From: Lates calcarifer
Lineage: Eukaryota; Chordata; Actinopteri; Centropomidae
Length of the DNA stretch: 64,000 nt
Direction of reading: 5' to 3'
Assembly: GCF_001640805.2 (NCBI RefSeq)
Contig: NC_066851.1
Span: 11,583,550 to 11,647,549, forward strand
Part shown: positions 1-11,940 of the stretch, piece after piece
Layout of the letters: each line of letters starts with the position of its first letter
Numbering within the stretch: position 1 is the first letter of the stretch
The notes under the pieces: generated by a model
Databases searched by the model: none
What the model was told of the DNA's origin: nothing
Seen by the model: the letters and a program-made list of their open reading frames with translations, nothing else
Made by a program: the position numbers and the translations under genes

Positions 1-797
1 TGATGTGGTGTGCTGCACCGGGAAGAGCCGTGCCTTGTTATTTGTAGAAAATGTGCTGTGCTGGAAAATAGTCTACAGCATTACTAAGGAGTATTTGTTG
101 CCATGGTGTAATGGTGTAAACCCTTTCTCTCATTCATAACAAAATAACACTACATGCAGGAGTTGGGAGTTTGCTGTCGTATATACAGCGTATTCGCTCA
201 GGAGCATGAATCTGGAACAAACCCGCATTCATAGATGGATTGATGTGCACATGACTAAACTGATTCATAGATGTGGGGAGAGCATCAAACACTGCAGAAA
301 GAGAGGAGGCGAGTTCTGCATTACAGACACGAAGTTGCTGATGCACATAATGCTATACAACATTCCTGGTGAGTGGTCTTACTCCACAGATCTAATGTGG
401 AAAGAGCAGGAGGTTCCTGCAAGAGTAATTGGTGTGAACAAGAGTGCTGGTGTAAGGAAGGCTGACGGGACCTTAAATGATTCATGGTGTCGGGTTAGAT
501 ATCTTTGAACGTTGAACCTAAGACCTACAGAACGGGCGAGGACACAGCTACTTCCCAACTCAGAGAGCAGGGGGAGAAAATCGCCTCCATGCTGCTCTGT
601 TATGGTGTTGTATAATACAGTCACTGAGGGTTTAGGCACAAGACTAAAGTCAGTGTTGTTGCTTAAGTTATCGAAATGCATGTTTTTGGATTTTGAACTG
701 ATTTTGCCTGTTTATTTTGTTAAATATATTCTATTCACTGCCTGCTTCTGTATCCAAATCTCTCCCCTCCTGTCCCCGTCTTTTCTCTTTCTATTAG
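1..797 (+). other. PRIMA1 intron, left-edge portion
   Basis: Sequence upstream of the PRIMA1 transmembrane exon. No proline-rich (PRAD) or signal-peptide exon of PRIMA1 can be seen here, so those exons must lie outside the window. The last 40 bases form a good pyrimidine-rich tract ending in the acceptor ATTAG. Short open frames in this stretch resemble no family I know. Confidence 0.7.
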
Positions 798-930
798 TGG
801 CAGAGCCCATGGTGCCCTTGTTGAGGCCCTGGTGGATGGAGATGGACATTATAGTGCTTGGAACGGTGGGCTGTGCCTCAGTGGTCTTCCTCCTCTCAGC
901 CATCATCATCTGCTACAAGGCCATTAAGAG
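798..930 (+). CDS. prima1: PRIMA1 transmembrane exon
   Basis: Acceptor ATTAG at 793-797 after a C/T-rich tract; a second AG at 802-803 is a possible alternative. Reads AEPMVPLLRPWW, then a hydrophobic helix (MDIIVLGTVGCASVVFLLSA followed by IIICYK), then basic AIKR, the stop-transfer end. Donor GTTGGA at 931 is weak but restores phase with the next exon. Confidence 0.9.
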
Positions 931-3900
931 GTTGGATGTCACCTTTTCTCTCTTTTCTCATAGTATTTTAGTTATATCTCCCTCTGAAATATTTTAAAGC
1001 AATGATAGATTGAAACAGGAACCGTCACAGACAGGTTACTCAACATATCATGTGTAATGTGACCCATGGGAGACTGTACGATCTCCCCTGGCTTCCTCTT
1101 AAAGTGACGTAGGAGGCTACTGTGACCCTATCATCACCCTGTTGGGTCACACTGAGGTCAGAGGTTAGGTAATGGAATGGGCTGTAAATGTCACAGAGGA
1201 AGATCCACTACAGTGAGTCACACAGAAACAGACTACACTTTAAATTAATTTATTGAGGTGCATGATGACCTGACGTAGCAATACTGTGTTGATTTTAATT
1301 TACATAAGTGTCTAAAGCTCACCAGAGTGGCAGCTGGATTCATGAACATGAAAGCACAAGGCGAGCGGAGGAATCCCAAGACACTGCTGTTGCAGCGGGA
1401 ACCATTTCCCCCATTTGGCTTATTAGAGAAAAAGGCTGCGTGAGGTTTTAGCCTGCAGCACAACCCAGACCCAATTCTCTGTGTGACATTCAGGCAGCAC
1501 GGTGTCACACATGCACTCTGACATCCACGTTAATGTTCCCAGACATTTAACAAACACACACACGCGCGCGCACCCACATCATGCAAAGCACTGCACACGC
1601 ACAGAGAGGCATGCAGAGGATACTTGTGTGCACCCATCCATATACACACAGCATCTTTACATACATACATACATCATCTTGGCATATTTACACACTCTAT
1701 AAAATACAGCATAAACATTGACTCTCACACATTCATGTGAGAACAGCCACAGATGTGGATGCTAAATTAGGGAGCTACTTCTATGTTTTATTTATGTGTA
1801 TTTAAATAGATTTTTTTGTCATACCTTATTATATTTATGGGACTATATTAAGCCTGCATGCCAGATATGGCTTTCCCCAGCAGAACTCTATTTCTCTTTT
1901 CTTTTAAACAACAAATAGGCAAAGTCAGGCAGCGGAAGTAATGGGTAGTTGGCTCAGGAATTCATTATGGCAATTCTCCAGCCCCCTGTGTAGCCAAGGG
2001 GCACCTTTTTTAATGCAGCAGTGGTAGGAAAGTGTTGTTGCAATACAGGCTCTAGCCCCAAACCCAAGTCATTATTTATGAATTAATTTGCGCAGTCATT
2101 CAGTCACAGGCCACATCTTTTATACATGCAAGCGGGTCGTGTCCTGAAGCTCTGTGGGCTCTAGACTGCAGACTTTGTGCCACGCCAAGCTGCCCTCCAC
2201 TCTGAATGAGAAAGGGGAAAAATACACAGGTCCAGCCAGACTGGCCTCATTACACATTCATTAGTCACCAGCCAATAGGAGAGCCACCGAGGGAAAAATG
2301 TGATTCCTTCAACATTTGTCATGGATGCTCTAGTCACCCATCGCTCCTGAGAGGAAGGGAGAGGAAACAACGCAGTGAAAAGGACAGATAAAATGTTGTC
2401 TACCAAAGCAAGCAAAGGCAGTAATTGAGCGCCTTAGTCAATAACAATGTGAGAGAGGGTTTGTCAGTGAGAAAAACACAGCCAGTTATATATAGCCCTT
2501 CCAAGCCCCTCAGTGCTCTGGGCTTTCCCAATGAAAATCAGCTGGCTGAGGGCCAAGGCCTGAGCACCACAGACAGCAAAGAGGAGCTAGCTCTGCAGGT
2601 CCCAGCCCTCCTGGCCTTTTGTTATTTTTCATAATCTTTGTCTGCCAGTCATCTGTCAGAAGCAAAGGGGGCTGGAAAGAAAAAAAAACACTTCCATACA
2701 ATTCTATTCAGAGTCCACAGCACCAGGGAGACTGGTGTGTGCAAGCATAGAGAAGAGGATTCAGACACACGCTGTGTTTCAGTGTTGCTGTGCCATCCGA
2801 AGTAAAAGACATGATGCTGCAGTCCAGGCTGTCAGCCATCCAAGAAGCCAAAACAAACAAAACTCAAACCAACTGACTAATGAAGCTAGATGCTTTTCCC
2901 AATCACTTACCGCTCTGGGATGGAGGCTTGTCCAAAGACGGATAATACATCACAGCTGGTTCTGTCCAAGGGCAATGCACTATATCCAAATTACTCAACC
3001 AGAGATACAATGAAAGGAGCATACTTGTCAGGCAAAATGGTTCAAAGTCCCTTATTTACTGATACATTATTAATCTCCTATGTTTTATTTTCAAAATTAC
3101 TGTACCAGCACCATCAAAACTGGTGACAGATTTTTACAGTCTGTTTTTTAATACTTTTTCTTTGAACCATAGCATGTTACTCTAATTTCCAGATGGCTGG
3201 AGTAATTGTAAACAGCTCAACACATGTCCCAATTTCACCATGATCCATTCCCCAAACTTCAAACAGGAGTGTGCACTGTGATTGCACAGCTTTGATATGA
3301 AATATTCATCTAACCTGTGAAGTGTTGTGTTGCCACCTGCCATGTGTCAACAGCACGGCATCTATTATTGAAGGCCTGGGTAGAGGTTGGTTTGAGGCCC
3401 CAGTGCTCTGCCCTGTGTGGTGGCCCCGAGCGACATGGTCAGTCTGAGCGGAGATGATATCCTTAGAGAAATAAGCAGGGCTGAAGCACCTTCCCACAGG
3501 CTGTATATCACTGGTGTCAAACAGAATTTTACAGCATAACATGAAATACTGACCTGTCAAAAATATTCAAAAATTGAAATCATTAGTAAGCTGTGGGGAA
3601 GTTGCATAACGTTAAACGAATATCGACCTCACTCTGTTCTGAGAAGAAGAATTCCCAGACTGGCTATAAACAATGCCATCTGTCCCTCAGAGAAAACTTT
3701 GGTATATCCCAACTCCCATAGCTGCAGCTGCATCAGCCAATCATCTTCCCCTGCAGCAGAATGTGTTTCCACCCCGAGGCTGGACAGTTTCCTTTCTCAG
3801 GCTTTCCCTAGGTCCCACAGGGACACAGCAAGCAGCATCTGTCCTACATGGCCAACACATATCCCTGGTGTCCTGAGCCAGTATGACCTCTCCTACCTGA

Positions 3901-4443
3901 CAGTCCCACAGGAGGATTAGTCATAGCCTCATGTTTTGCTTAGGACTTTTTTTCTAAAGCCATTAACTCATATCATCTCTAACTGCTATACATTAAATGC
4001 AAAGTGAGCACTATTAGTAACCACCTTGCATCTTGCCACAACAAAATATTAACACAAATATCATAATTAATCTGTCAAAGAAAACTCAATGTACACTCAA
4101 TGCACAGTGTTAAGCTTCAGTTAAAAGTGAAGGGAGTTCATATTATTTATATGACTCTTCATTTATAACTAAGACTAAGAGTCTGATGCTTGCTCTCAGG
4201 CACAGTAGCACTTTGAGCTAAATGCTAACATCAGAATGTTAACACAACATGTTCACAATGACAATGCTAACATGCTGGTGCAACACAGGTTCATTATCTT
4301 AAGTTAGCCTGTTAGTATGCTAACACTGGCTAAAAATACAAAGTTGTTTTTTTTTTTGTGTTGTTTTTTTTTTGCAGATACTTAAACCAAACTTAAATGT
4401 TGACTTGGTGACGGTGCTAAATAAGGAGTCAAAATCATATATG

Positions 4444-4505
<62 letters not shown>

Positions 4506-6465
4506 TGATGGACTGATCAACAGACTGAATTTGTCGTTCATAGAGCCATCTCTCTAGCATGGTTAAAACCTACAGAGGAGGCATGTCCAGAGTGCTGATT
4601 ATTTAGACCGCACTGATATTTTTTTTTCATCGAGCCAAAACCCTTTAAAGGCTGGTAAACATCCCTGAGAGTGACTTTGGTGACAGATGAAAGTTTCTTA
4701 TGTATCTTCAACTGAAAAACGCGACGGAGTCAAGCTGAGCAGGATTTCTGAGCAGCTCTGATGAGCACAGGAGGTGGGGGGGACAGGGGTGATGCACAGC
4801 ACTGAAATGACAGCTGAAAACAGCTGAGACAGGAACAGTGTTGACAGCAAACAAGATGGTTGTTGAACAGGTGTGGCAAAATCAGATTGGCTAAAGTGCA
4901 CAGGATCAACCAAAAAAAGACAGCTGACAAATTGAGTTGACAGCACAGGAATTATGAATAATTAGAGTGTGCAGACTGATTATGATTCAGCCGGTGTCTG
5001 TGCAAATGCATGTGAGAGCACAGCAACATGAATTCTAATATACTCATACAAAAATGCTACAACTGTGAAGGTCATAGTTTTCAATTCAAGTCTATGAGTC
5101 CATGGACATATTAACAAAAACACCATCAAACCATAACAGAAAGAATATAATTCAATATTGTACAAAAACACCACAAAATGGTATTAAAACTAGCCACAAG
5201 TGGCAATTAAGGGATAATGTGTTAAAATGTGGTGTGTAGTATCACAAGTAGAGAAGAGTCCTAAAGTCAGTTACCTAACAGCAACATCTATCTAAAGTGG
5301 ACTAATAGTACCACCCAAAGCAGCTGCATTTAGTGTATAAAGTATAGTTGTATAAATAAAATGTTTCATTCATAAGAGCATGATTATGTTGTTGCTTTCT
5401 TTCAAAAATAACCTAATCTCTTTAAAAAAGTAATTATATTTTTTAGCATCACTTCTCTAACAAAATAAACTTCACAAATATAGTTTTTTTTTCCGGCAGA
5501 GCTGCCACTGAGAAATGAGCTCATTTCACCCTGTAAGGATTCCCTCTCTGCACGATGCCCGAGAAAGGAAAACGATTTGTGCTGGACTGGACTGAGAATG
5601 ACTGTTCGTCAAAGTTGGACCAGCCAGCCGGGGCTTTCAGTGGAGGGGGGAGAGGAGACGCTGAGCTAAGATGTCGCTCAAGGGTCCTCTGCGCCAGTGA
5701 AGGCACTGTACAGTGTTGAGCTGGACAATGACTGTACTAACTGTATTCAGATCTGTCTCTTGAGTTACATAAGCCCGAGCAGGGGAGAGCAGCTGAGGGG
5801 GTCGGCGCAGAAGCCACAGTACACTGGACAAATATAATAACCACAAAGGCACCGAGGAGTGCATGAAAAGGGTGGCATTGAATGATACTGCTCTTCACAG
5901 GCCAGCAGCAGCAAGGGGATCATGTGTTGCAGCTTTATTTTGCACCAGAACGTACTCACAGAAAGTACAGAGTATTACAGCGCAACCAGTGGCGAGAGGG
6001 AATTTTCACTAGAGGTTATGTATCGATGTTATTCCCAAGTTGTTTTGACAGCCACACACATATTCATTACTTAGAGGGAAGATTGCATCTACCAGTCAGA
6101 GTAGGTAATTGCCTCATCCCCTGTGTTGCAATGCATCCTTCCCTCCTGTCTCCTTGCAAAAGTGACCTTTGAACATTGAGCTTATTAGAAAAGATCGCTG
6201 AGACCAGCGTATCCAACCAGAGCAGTCTGAGAAATCAAATCAGCCTAAAGGTTAACAGTCTAGAAACTCTGTTTAATGGCATGGCCTTTAGCTGAGGGCG
6301 AATGTAACGTCAAATCTGTCTTGACAAGGGATTTATCCTCACTTTATGAAAATGTTTATTCACAGGAAACCACTACGAAAAGAAGAGAACGGGACGAGTC
6401 GCGGGGAATATGCCATGAGCATCCGTAACAAGAAGGCCATGGGTACGAACAACACTGTGGTATAG
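798..6465 (+). CDS. prima1: PRIMA1, proline-rich membrane anchor 1 (3' part, two exons)
   Basis: PRIMA1 is a type I membrane protein that tethers tetramers of acetylcholinesterase (T form) and butyrylcholinesterase at neuronal membranes. Its extracellular proline-rich attachment domain wraps the enzyme tails; that part is encoded to the left of the window. Present here are the juxtamembrane segment, the single transmembrane helix and the whole cytoplasmic tail. The helix exon ends ICYKAIKR and the last exon continues KPLRKEENGTS, the two signatures I recognise from mammalian PRIMA1. The join at 930/6366 restores an Arg codon (AG+G). The gene converges on UNC79, its neighbour in mammals too. 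The cytoplasmic end, NNTVV, differs slightly from the mammalian NNAVV as I recall it. The identification is firm; the 5' part is unseen. Confidence 0.93.
4203..4326. repeat. Teleost interspersed repeat fragment rich in GCTAAC
   Basis: Contains GAGCTAAATGCTAACATCAG followed by repeated ATGCTAACATG and TTAGCCTGTTAGTATGCTAAC units. I recognise this as a fragment of a short repeat widespread in teleost genomes. The family name is not certain, and the ends were placed by eye. Confidence 0.55.
4447..4502. repeat. (AT)n microsatellite
   Basis: 28 uninterrupted AT units. It produces spurious Ile-Tyr open frames on both strands. Confidence 0.95.
6366..6465 (+). CDS. prima1: PRIMA1 terminal coding exon (cytoplasmic tail)
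   Basis: Acceptor TTCACAG ends at 6365. Codes KPLRKEENGTSRGEYAMSIR followed by NKKAMGTNNTVV and TAG at 6463-6465. KPLRK(D/E)ENGTS and the NN-VV end match the mammalian tail as I recall it. The 3' UTR follows; candidate AATAAA signals are at 6967-6972 and 8730-8735. Confidence 0.95.
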
Positions 6466-6966
6466 ACTGTCTCCTGGTAGACACAGGAAGTGACATCACC
6501 GTTAACGTCTCTCTCCTTACCCCCCGAGTACAACAATCCCGTCTCAATCCAGAATGCAACAGGGTTTTTTCAAACCCAAGGTTTTCAAACAGGTAAACCT
6601 TCCCTCTTTGCCTGCAAGTCGCCCGGACTGAAGACACCATTCAGCTCAAAAGAAGAGCTGTAAAAGATGGAAGGAAGGAAAAAAAAATCAAGGCAGAAAG
6701 GACGGAGAGAAAGATCCACAAACCCCCATGGTGTCGAGAGTGGCACAGCAGGCTGAACATTATGCTCTTAGTAACAGCAAGTGTTGCTGACAGGCTGGTT
6801 GGCTGCTGGCTGGAGAGGGACTGTCTGCCAGTCTGCCGCAGATCCAGACCTCACACACTGTTGACATCTGCAATGGAGCAACAGACAATACAGTAGCCTT
6901 GCAGTCTCATGGGTGGCCAGACAGGACAGCCCCCCACCCCACTCCTCCCCTCACACACACATACAC

Positions 6967-6972
6967 AATAAA
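6967..6972 (+). terminator. Candidate PRIMA1 polyadenylation signal AATAAA
   Basis: First AATAAA about 500 bases past the PRIMA1 stop codon. Another AATAAA is at 8730-8735. Which one is used cannot be told from sequence. Confidence 0.3.
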
Positions 6973-7148
6973 TAACGTGCATGCAGTTTTTACAGAGAAT
7001 GCAACATTTTTTTATATACCAATCCTCACACTGTCCATCTTTTGTTCTCCATTTTTGAGACGGATGCTTTGTGAGAGGCATGATGTTACTGTCAGTCCTG
7101 GCTCTGAGATGTGGATTCATCTGACTATGCAATTTAAAGAAATCCATA

Positions 7149-7152
<4 letters not shown>

Positions 7153-7192
<40 letters not shown>
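7153..7192. repeat. (AG)n microsatellite
   Basis: Twenty AG units downstream of PRIMA1. Confidence 0.95.
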
Positions 7193-7195
<3 letters not shown>

Positions 7196-8194
7196 CAACG
7201 ACACCAACATGGGACGTTCTGGTTATTTTACCATGCCAAAAATGCCACTGAAGACTTAGGCTCAATGTAATATACTTCAGTCATTCATCTATTTATTTGC
7301 TCTATTTATTTACTTATCTACCTTCGAATTTATTTTTCTACTTAAGAGGGAAAAAAACAGTCTTGTAAGTTACTCACATCTTGAAAAATCTTGGAACATC
7401 TTGATGAATCCATTTTATTTCTTGATAGCTCTGTTTTTTAAGTGAATAATTTATAAACCATATAATTCATTTGTGATGCTCCAATGCTTTAAGCCTGCTG
7501 TCAGTTTGTTGAGACACTGATGCAGAAAACATGCTTGCTCTGCAAAGAGTTTTGGTATCAGTTGTTTTGTCTCTGGGTGTTTGATATGCTTTTCTGTGTT
7601 TCCCTGAGACTTCAGCTAAAATGTCAGGGGTCTTTACGATGTGCTATGTGAATGTGTGTTTTATACATTATTTCTGTGCTGCATCATATGCCAGTCCCAG
7701 CACCCCACCCCACCCCCACCCCCTGTTTTTATTTATTTTAATTTGTTAACTCAATGCAAGTCGTCGTCCCCCTCCACCCCACCCCTTCCCTCCTTCCTCC
7801 AGCAAGTTAAATGTGCTATCACAGGTCATCTGGTTAAATCCTGTTGTTTCAGAGTTTTTGGGTGAGATAGATGCCTTCAGTCGTGTTTCATGGATTCGAT
7901 TTGACAATCTTTGTTTTGTTTTTTGTTTTTTTTCTATCTGTCAAGAAGGGCTTAGCCCATCACTATAGAAACAGGGGACATGAGCCCAGGGCTGACCTTG
8001 TGACTGGTGAGAGACAGGAGACTTAGCCAATAGCCAGAGATCAGGTTGCACAGAGGATGGCCTCAGCAGGGATGTGTGTGTGACTCAGTGCTGTCACAGG
8101 CATCCTCCACATCCCCGCTGGAAAAACACAACTGAGCTGAACTGGAGCATCACTCAACGCTGCTCTGCTTTTTATTTTTTATTTTTTTTTAAAC

Positions 8195-8300
8195 ATTAAA
8201 TCTGTGTGTGTCTGTGCGTGCATGCATGTGTATGTGTTTGAGTGGTGTGTGCGTGTGTGTGTCTGTCTGTCTGTCCATCTGTCTGTCTGTGAGTGTGCAT
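8195..8300. repeat. TG/CTGT-rich simple repeat
   Basis: Imperfect TG repeat grading into GTCT units (around 8259-8291). Confidence 0.8.
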
Positions 8301-10160
8301 GCAGATGAGTGTACTCAGTGAGAGTGGGCTGTACTCTGTGGCTGTCGGTTAAGTATAGATATTGGCTAAACTGTGGGAATTTGGAAAAACACATGCTTGC
8401 ATCTAAACATGCACAGGTATTAGCTAACAGTATACCCCACCATGTACCTATATGAGAGAAATGATGGATGCATGAATGTAAATATTGATATTTAAATATC
8501 TGCCTTCTGGACTGTTAATTCATGTACAGTGTAACAGAACATATGTTTATACATAGTAAAACTTAAACAATGTGCTACCATTTAGAATTATGTCAATGTT
8601 GTCATGTTGATGGAGCAAGCCATTAATGTATATATGGCAATCAATAGTACATAACACAATTTATGCATTATACCAAACAAATAGAAAGATGTGCATAAGT
8701 TGATTTCATTGCTGAGTTTTTCAGTTGTAAATAAAACTGTACATAATAACAGACCTACAGTCTATTGTGTTTAAAGAGACACACTGTATGCGTAGATGTA
8801 AATCTGCTGTTATGTGATAGCAGACAAACAGGCCCCTGTGTGGCGAAGGTGATAAAAGTGAGGCTGTTATATTTAGCCTGTGCCCATCCTGTCTGCACTG
8901 TGCTGTGCTGTGCCGTTTTCATGTCTTGGGCAGAGCTGTTCTGGCCGTGTCTCCTGGGACCCCCCGCAGTGGAGGACATGTTTTCAGTCTGTCTCACACA
9001 GTGCATCTTTAATGAACTGCGATTATCAAGCCCATTCCACTCCATGGGGCTTAATGACGCAAACAAGACAACTTATAAGTCACATATTGTGGTAGCTCTG
9101 AGCTCAATCAATAATAATGTCTCCCAAAAAAATAAAAAATAAAAAATCACGGGTGTGAGTGCAAAGGATTTCTGCAAGTAAAGCAAGAACACAAGTTACA
9201 AAATGAGGAGTTTAAAGTTTGAAGTTAAAAGAAACTAATCGATCAAAACTCTGCAAAAGAGGCTTCGTTGTTACATTAAATCATGTGGACATTTTCCCAT
9301 TTCTATTTTGTTTGCGCATCATACATTAACTGTAGCTAATGATGTGAAACAAACAAGGGGGACAAACCTGTACGATACAAGCTGATGCAGAAGAGCACTG
9401 AAGAGGAATGTCAGTGAATTATAATGTGACCATAGACTACTTTGCCTTCCCTGCTTTAGACGTGCCACTTGACGTTAATGCCAATGGACACTCTAAGCAA
9501 TTTAAACATTCATGCATTGTCCAGCCAGGGCGCTGAGGATTTCACTGTAATAAAAGCAATGTGACAGCACTAGGCGGGGGGGCCAGGGATTGTCACTGTC
9601 TCAACAAGCTTTACGAGGCTCTCAGAAGGTATTTCAATAGAGAGAAAGAGACGCTGATACACAGTCTCTTTAAAATTTGGGTCTTACAAAACTACTGGTT
9701 ATGTTGATCTGCTGCAGCCTGTGTGAGACTATCTCCCTCGACCTGCTCTTTAATCAAGGAATGTCACCAATGCACACACCTGGTGATACATCGTGCAGGT
9801 GCGTGAGTGTGTATGCATGTGTGTGTGTATATATGAGAGCTCGCACAGTCCTTTCAAAGCTGACCTTCACAATCTTTTGAGGACCCACTCACACCCTCTC
9901 TGCCTGAGAGGCCTTTGGTCAGTGTTAATTACCCTCAGTACCTCCAGCTGCCTGCTCATCAGGTCAGCGCTCCCATATGGTCCTCCAGGAGGCAGCAGGC
10001 AGGCAGGGGCGGGGAAAGTGCTGGATACCTGTGGGACACTGATTACATAAGCTGCCGCTAATGAGAGAGAGGTTCTTTCGAAAAGGGCTGCGAGTTCAAA
10101 CGATCACAACGGTGGCAGTGGCTGACAGATGCAACCCCAGAGCAAGGGGGACTTGATTAA

Positions 10161-10188
10161 ACACACATACACACACACACACACACAC
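10161..10188. repeat. (CA)n microsatellite
   Basis: Near-perfect CA repeat with one TA interruption. Confidence 0.9.
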
Positions 10189-11312
10189 CTATGCACATGC
10201 GGGGACACATGCACATACACACCCTGCATCTAGCATCACTTTAATACACACTCGCACACACAGAGGCACACAGCAGGAGAGGGGCTCTTTGATGAGCCAA
10301 GACTAGAGGTTGATGAGAAGGGGCACTGCAGCCTGATTCAGCTGGCTTGGGGTCACCGGGGAGTGTGTGTGTCTAACTGTGTGTGTGTGTGTATATGTGT
10401 GTGTTCATTAGTCATATTGTGTGATATCATTATACTAGTGACTCATTTGGCACACACCTCTCAACAAGGGTCCTCTTACACATGCATTGACTAAAAAGCA
10501 AAATTTTAAAAAAATATATGCAAATTAAATTTGGCTTATTTTTGTCCAATAAACCAATTTCTTCTTGCAGAATACATTTATATCATCAGATTTAATTCAA
10601 CTTAAAGCTTGATAATGAAATCCTTGCAGCAGTGAAGATCAAAACAAAGATTAATGTGCTGTTCGGCTTTCTAGCCCTGCTGTCATGTCATCTGTTATTC
10701 TCAGACAAGAGCTTCGTGGTAATGCGGTTAGACCTCACAACAATGCTTAATCACAACAAACCACATTAGGCCAAAGGTAATTGTGTTTGGTTGGTATATG
10801 CGTGGGCCAATCTGTTTTGCTGCTGCCAATGATGTGGGACAGAGAAGGAGGGCAGGGTGGGGGGGGGCTTTCCACTTTGGGGCGGGGAGGAACGCAGGGG
10901 AGGGGGGGGGGCCACAACCAAAATAGTCTTGTTTACCTCCAATGTCTGGCTCCGCCTTATCAAGTTACAAAGCTGCTGCTGCAACTCAGATTGGCCTCTG
11001 ATCGATCTGAGCTCTGATGGCGAGAGGCACCATGACTGACAGTCCTGACAAGGATCTCGGACAGGGAGCTGGGTAATGCATGTCATGTTATTTTCCCGGA
11101 GACACCTGAGGTTCAGTTTCTCGTCCAGAGGAGTATAAAAAAAAACACACACAGGACTGATTTTATCGCTCTGCCATCTGCATTATGGTAAACTGGACAT
11201 TTTCCACATCAGTCAGGACATCAAAGGGCAGTAAATGTCACATTTGAATTTTTGAAGGGGTCTGCAATTCATATGAAATGACAGTGTCTCAATGTTTAGA
11301 AAAACTCATACT

Positions 11313-11318
11313 TTTATT
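11313..11318 (-). terminator. Candidate UNC79 polyadenylation signal
   Basis: AATAAA on the minus strand (TTTATT on plus), 434 bases past the UNC79 stop codon. Plausible by position only. Confidence 0.35.
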
Positions 11319-11751
11319 ATCCAGCTTGCAACCAAGCAACTTAAAAAGTAACAGAATCTGAATGTCACAGAGTGATCATATCTAAGGTTCAACAAGCATT
11401 CGCTGTCAGACCCTCACTATTACTAACACAGGTCTATAGAAATTCTCTTAGTCATCTACTGACTCTTCAAATCTGTTGAATACAACAGTTAGGCACCTGA
11501 TACAATTATCCCACACAAGCCTACCAAACCTTTAATTATTAGTTCCAGAGCTAGTACTTTAAAATAGCATAGATTTACTGTACATATACAGGTATTATTC
11601 TAAAGGTGCTGAATGATTCAGTCCAAATGAATCCCACACAGCATCAGCTTACGTAAGAGTTCTTTTTTTTTTTTTTTGGTCAGAGGATTCAGCCGGAGCA
11701 GGTGCATGCAGGTCTAAGGACCCAGACAACCCTGATGTGACCAGGGGTAGA

Positions 11752-11940
11752 TCACATGGGGTAGAACTGCGAGGCAGCCTCAGACGACTGGATCTCCACC
11801 TGAGCCATCTTGAACTGGGTGCACTGCAGCCATTTGCGCAGAGCGAATGGAGGGGCTCCAGACGTCTGGCCCTGCAGACACTGGTGGTTCACCCGGTTTT
11901 GGATGGCCTGGAGACGCAACTGCAGCCCCGCAGATAAATG
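11752..11940 (-). CDS. unc79: UNC79 exon 49 (C-terminus)
   Basis: Codes HLSAGLQLRLQAIQNRVNH, then LRKWLQCTQFKMAQVEIQSS, ending ASQFYPM and TGA. The conserved end of the family, with Met in place of the final Leu I recall in human. Confidence 0.95.
   Translation of the reverse strand, partial: HLSAGLQLRLQAIQNRVNHQCLQGQTSGAPPFALRKWLQCTQFKMAQVEIQSSEAASQFYPM

Larger units (their letters stand above)
931..6365 (+). other. PRIMA1 last intron
   Basis: A 5.4-kb intron between the transmembrane and tail exons. It holds CA-rich sequence near 1550-1700, a GCTAAC-rich interspersed repeat near 4203-4326 and a pure (AT)n tract at 4447-4502. I see no exon or RNA gene; the open frames in it look like chance. 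Confidence 0.8.
6466..11751. other. Convergent 3' interval between PRIMA1 and UNC79
   Basis: About 5.3 kb holding the 3' UTRs of the two convergent genes and spacer. It carries (GA)n, CTGT-rich and (CA)n microsatellites, a G-rich tract at 10855-10912 and a run of T near 11663. I see no coding exon on either strand: the longer open frames (for example 6899-7270 and 10766-11152) have low-complexity composition and no family resemblance. Confidence 0.7.

Noticed and set aside
512..997. Long plus-strand open frame read as one exon
   Set aside because: Only its 798-930 part is PRIMA1 coding; the rest is intron on both sides of clear splice sites.
4320..4557. Open frames with Ile-Tyr repeats on both strands
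   Set aside because: Translation of the (AT)n microsatellite.
6851..7270. Pair of overlapping open frames of about 120 codons
   Set aside because: Driven by the (AG)n repeat; no family resemblance or splice context.
10766..11152. 128-codon minus-strand open frame
   Set aside because: Low-complexity Pro/Ser composition opposite a G-rich tract; no recognisable domain.
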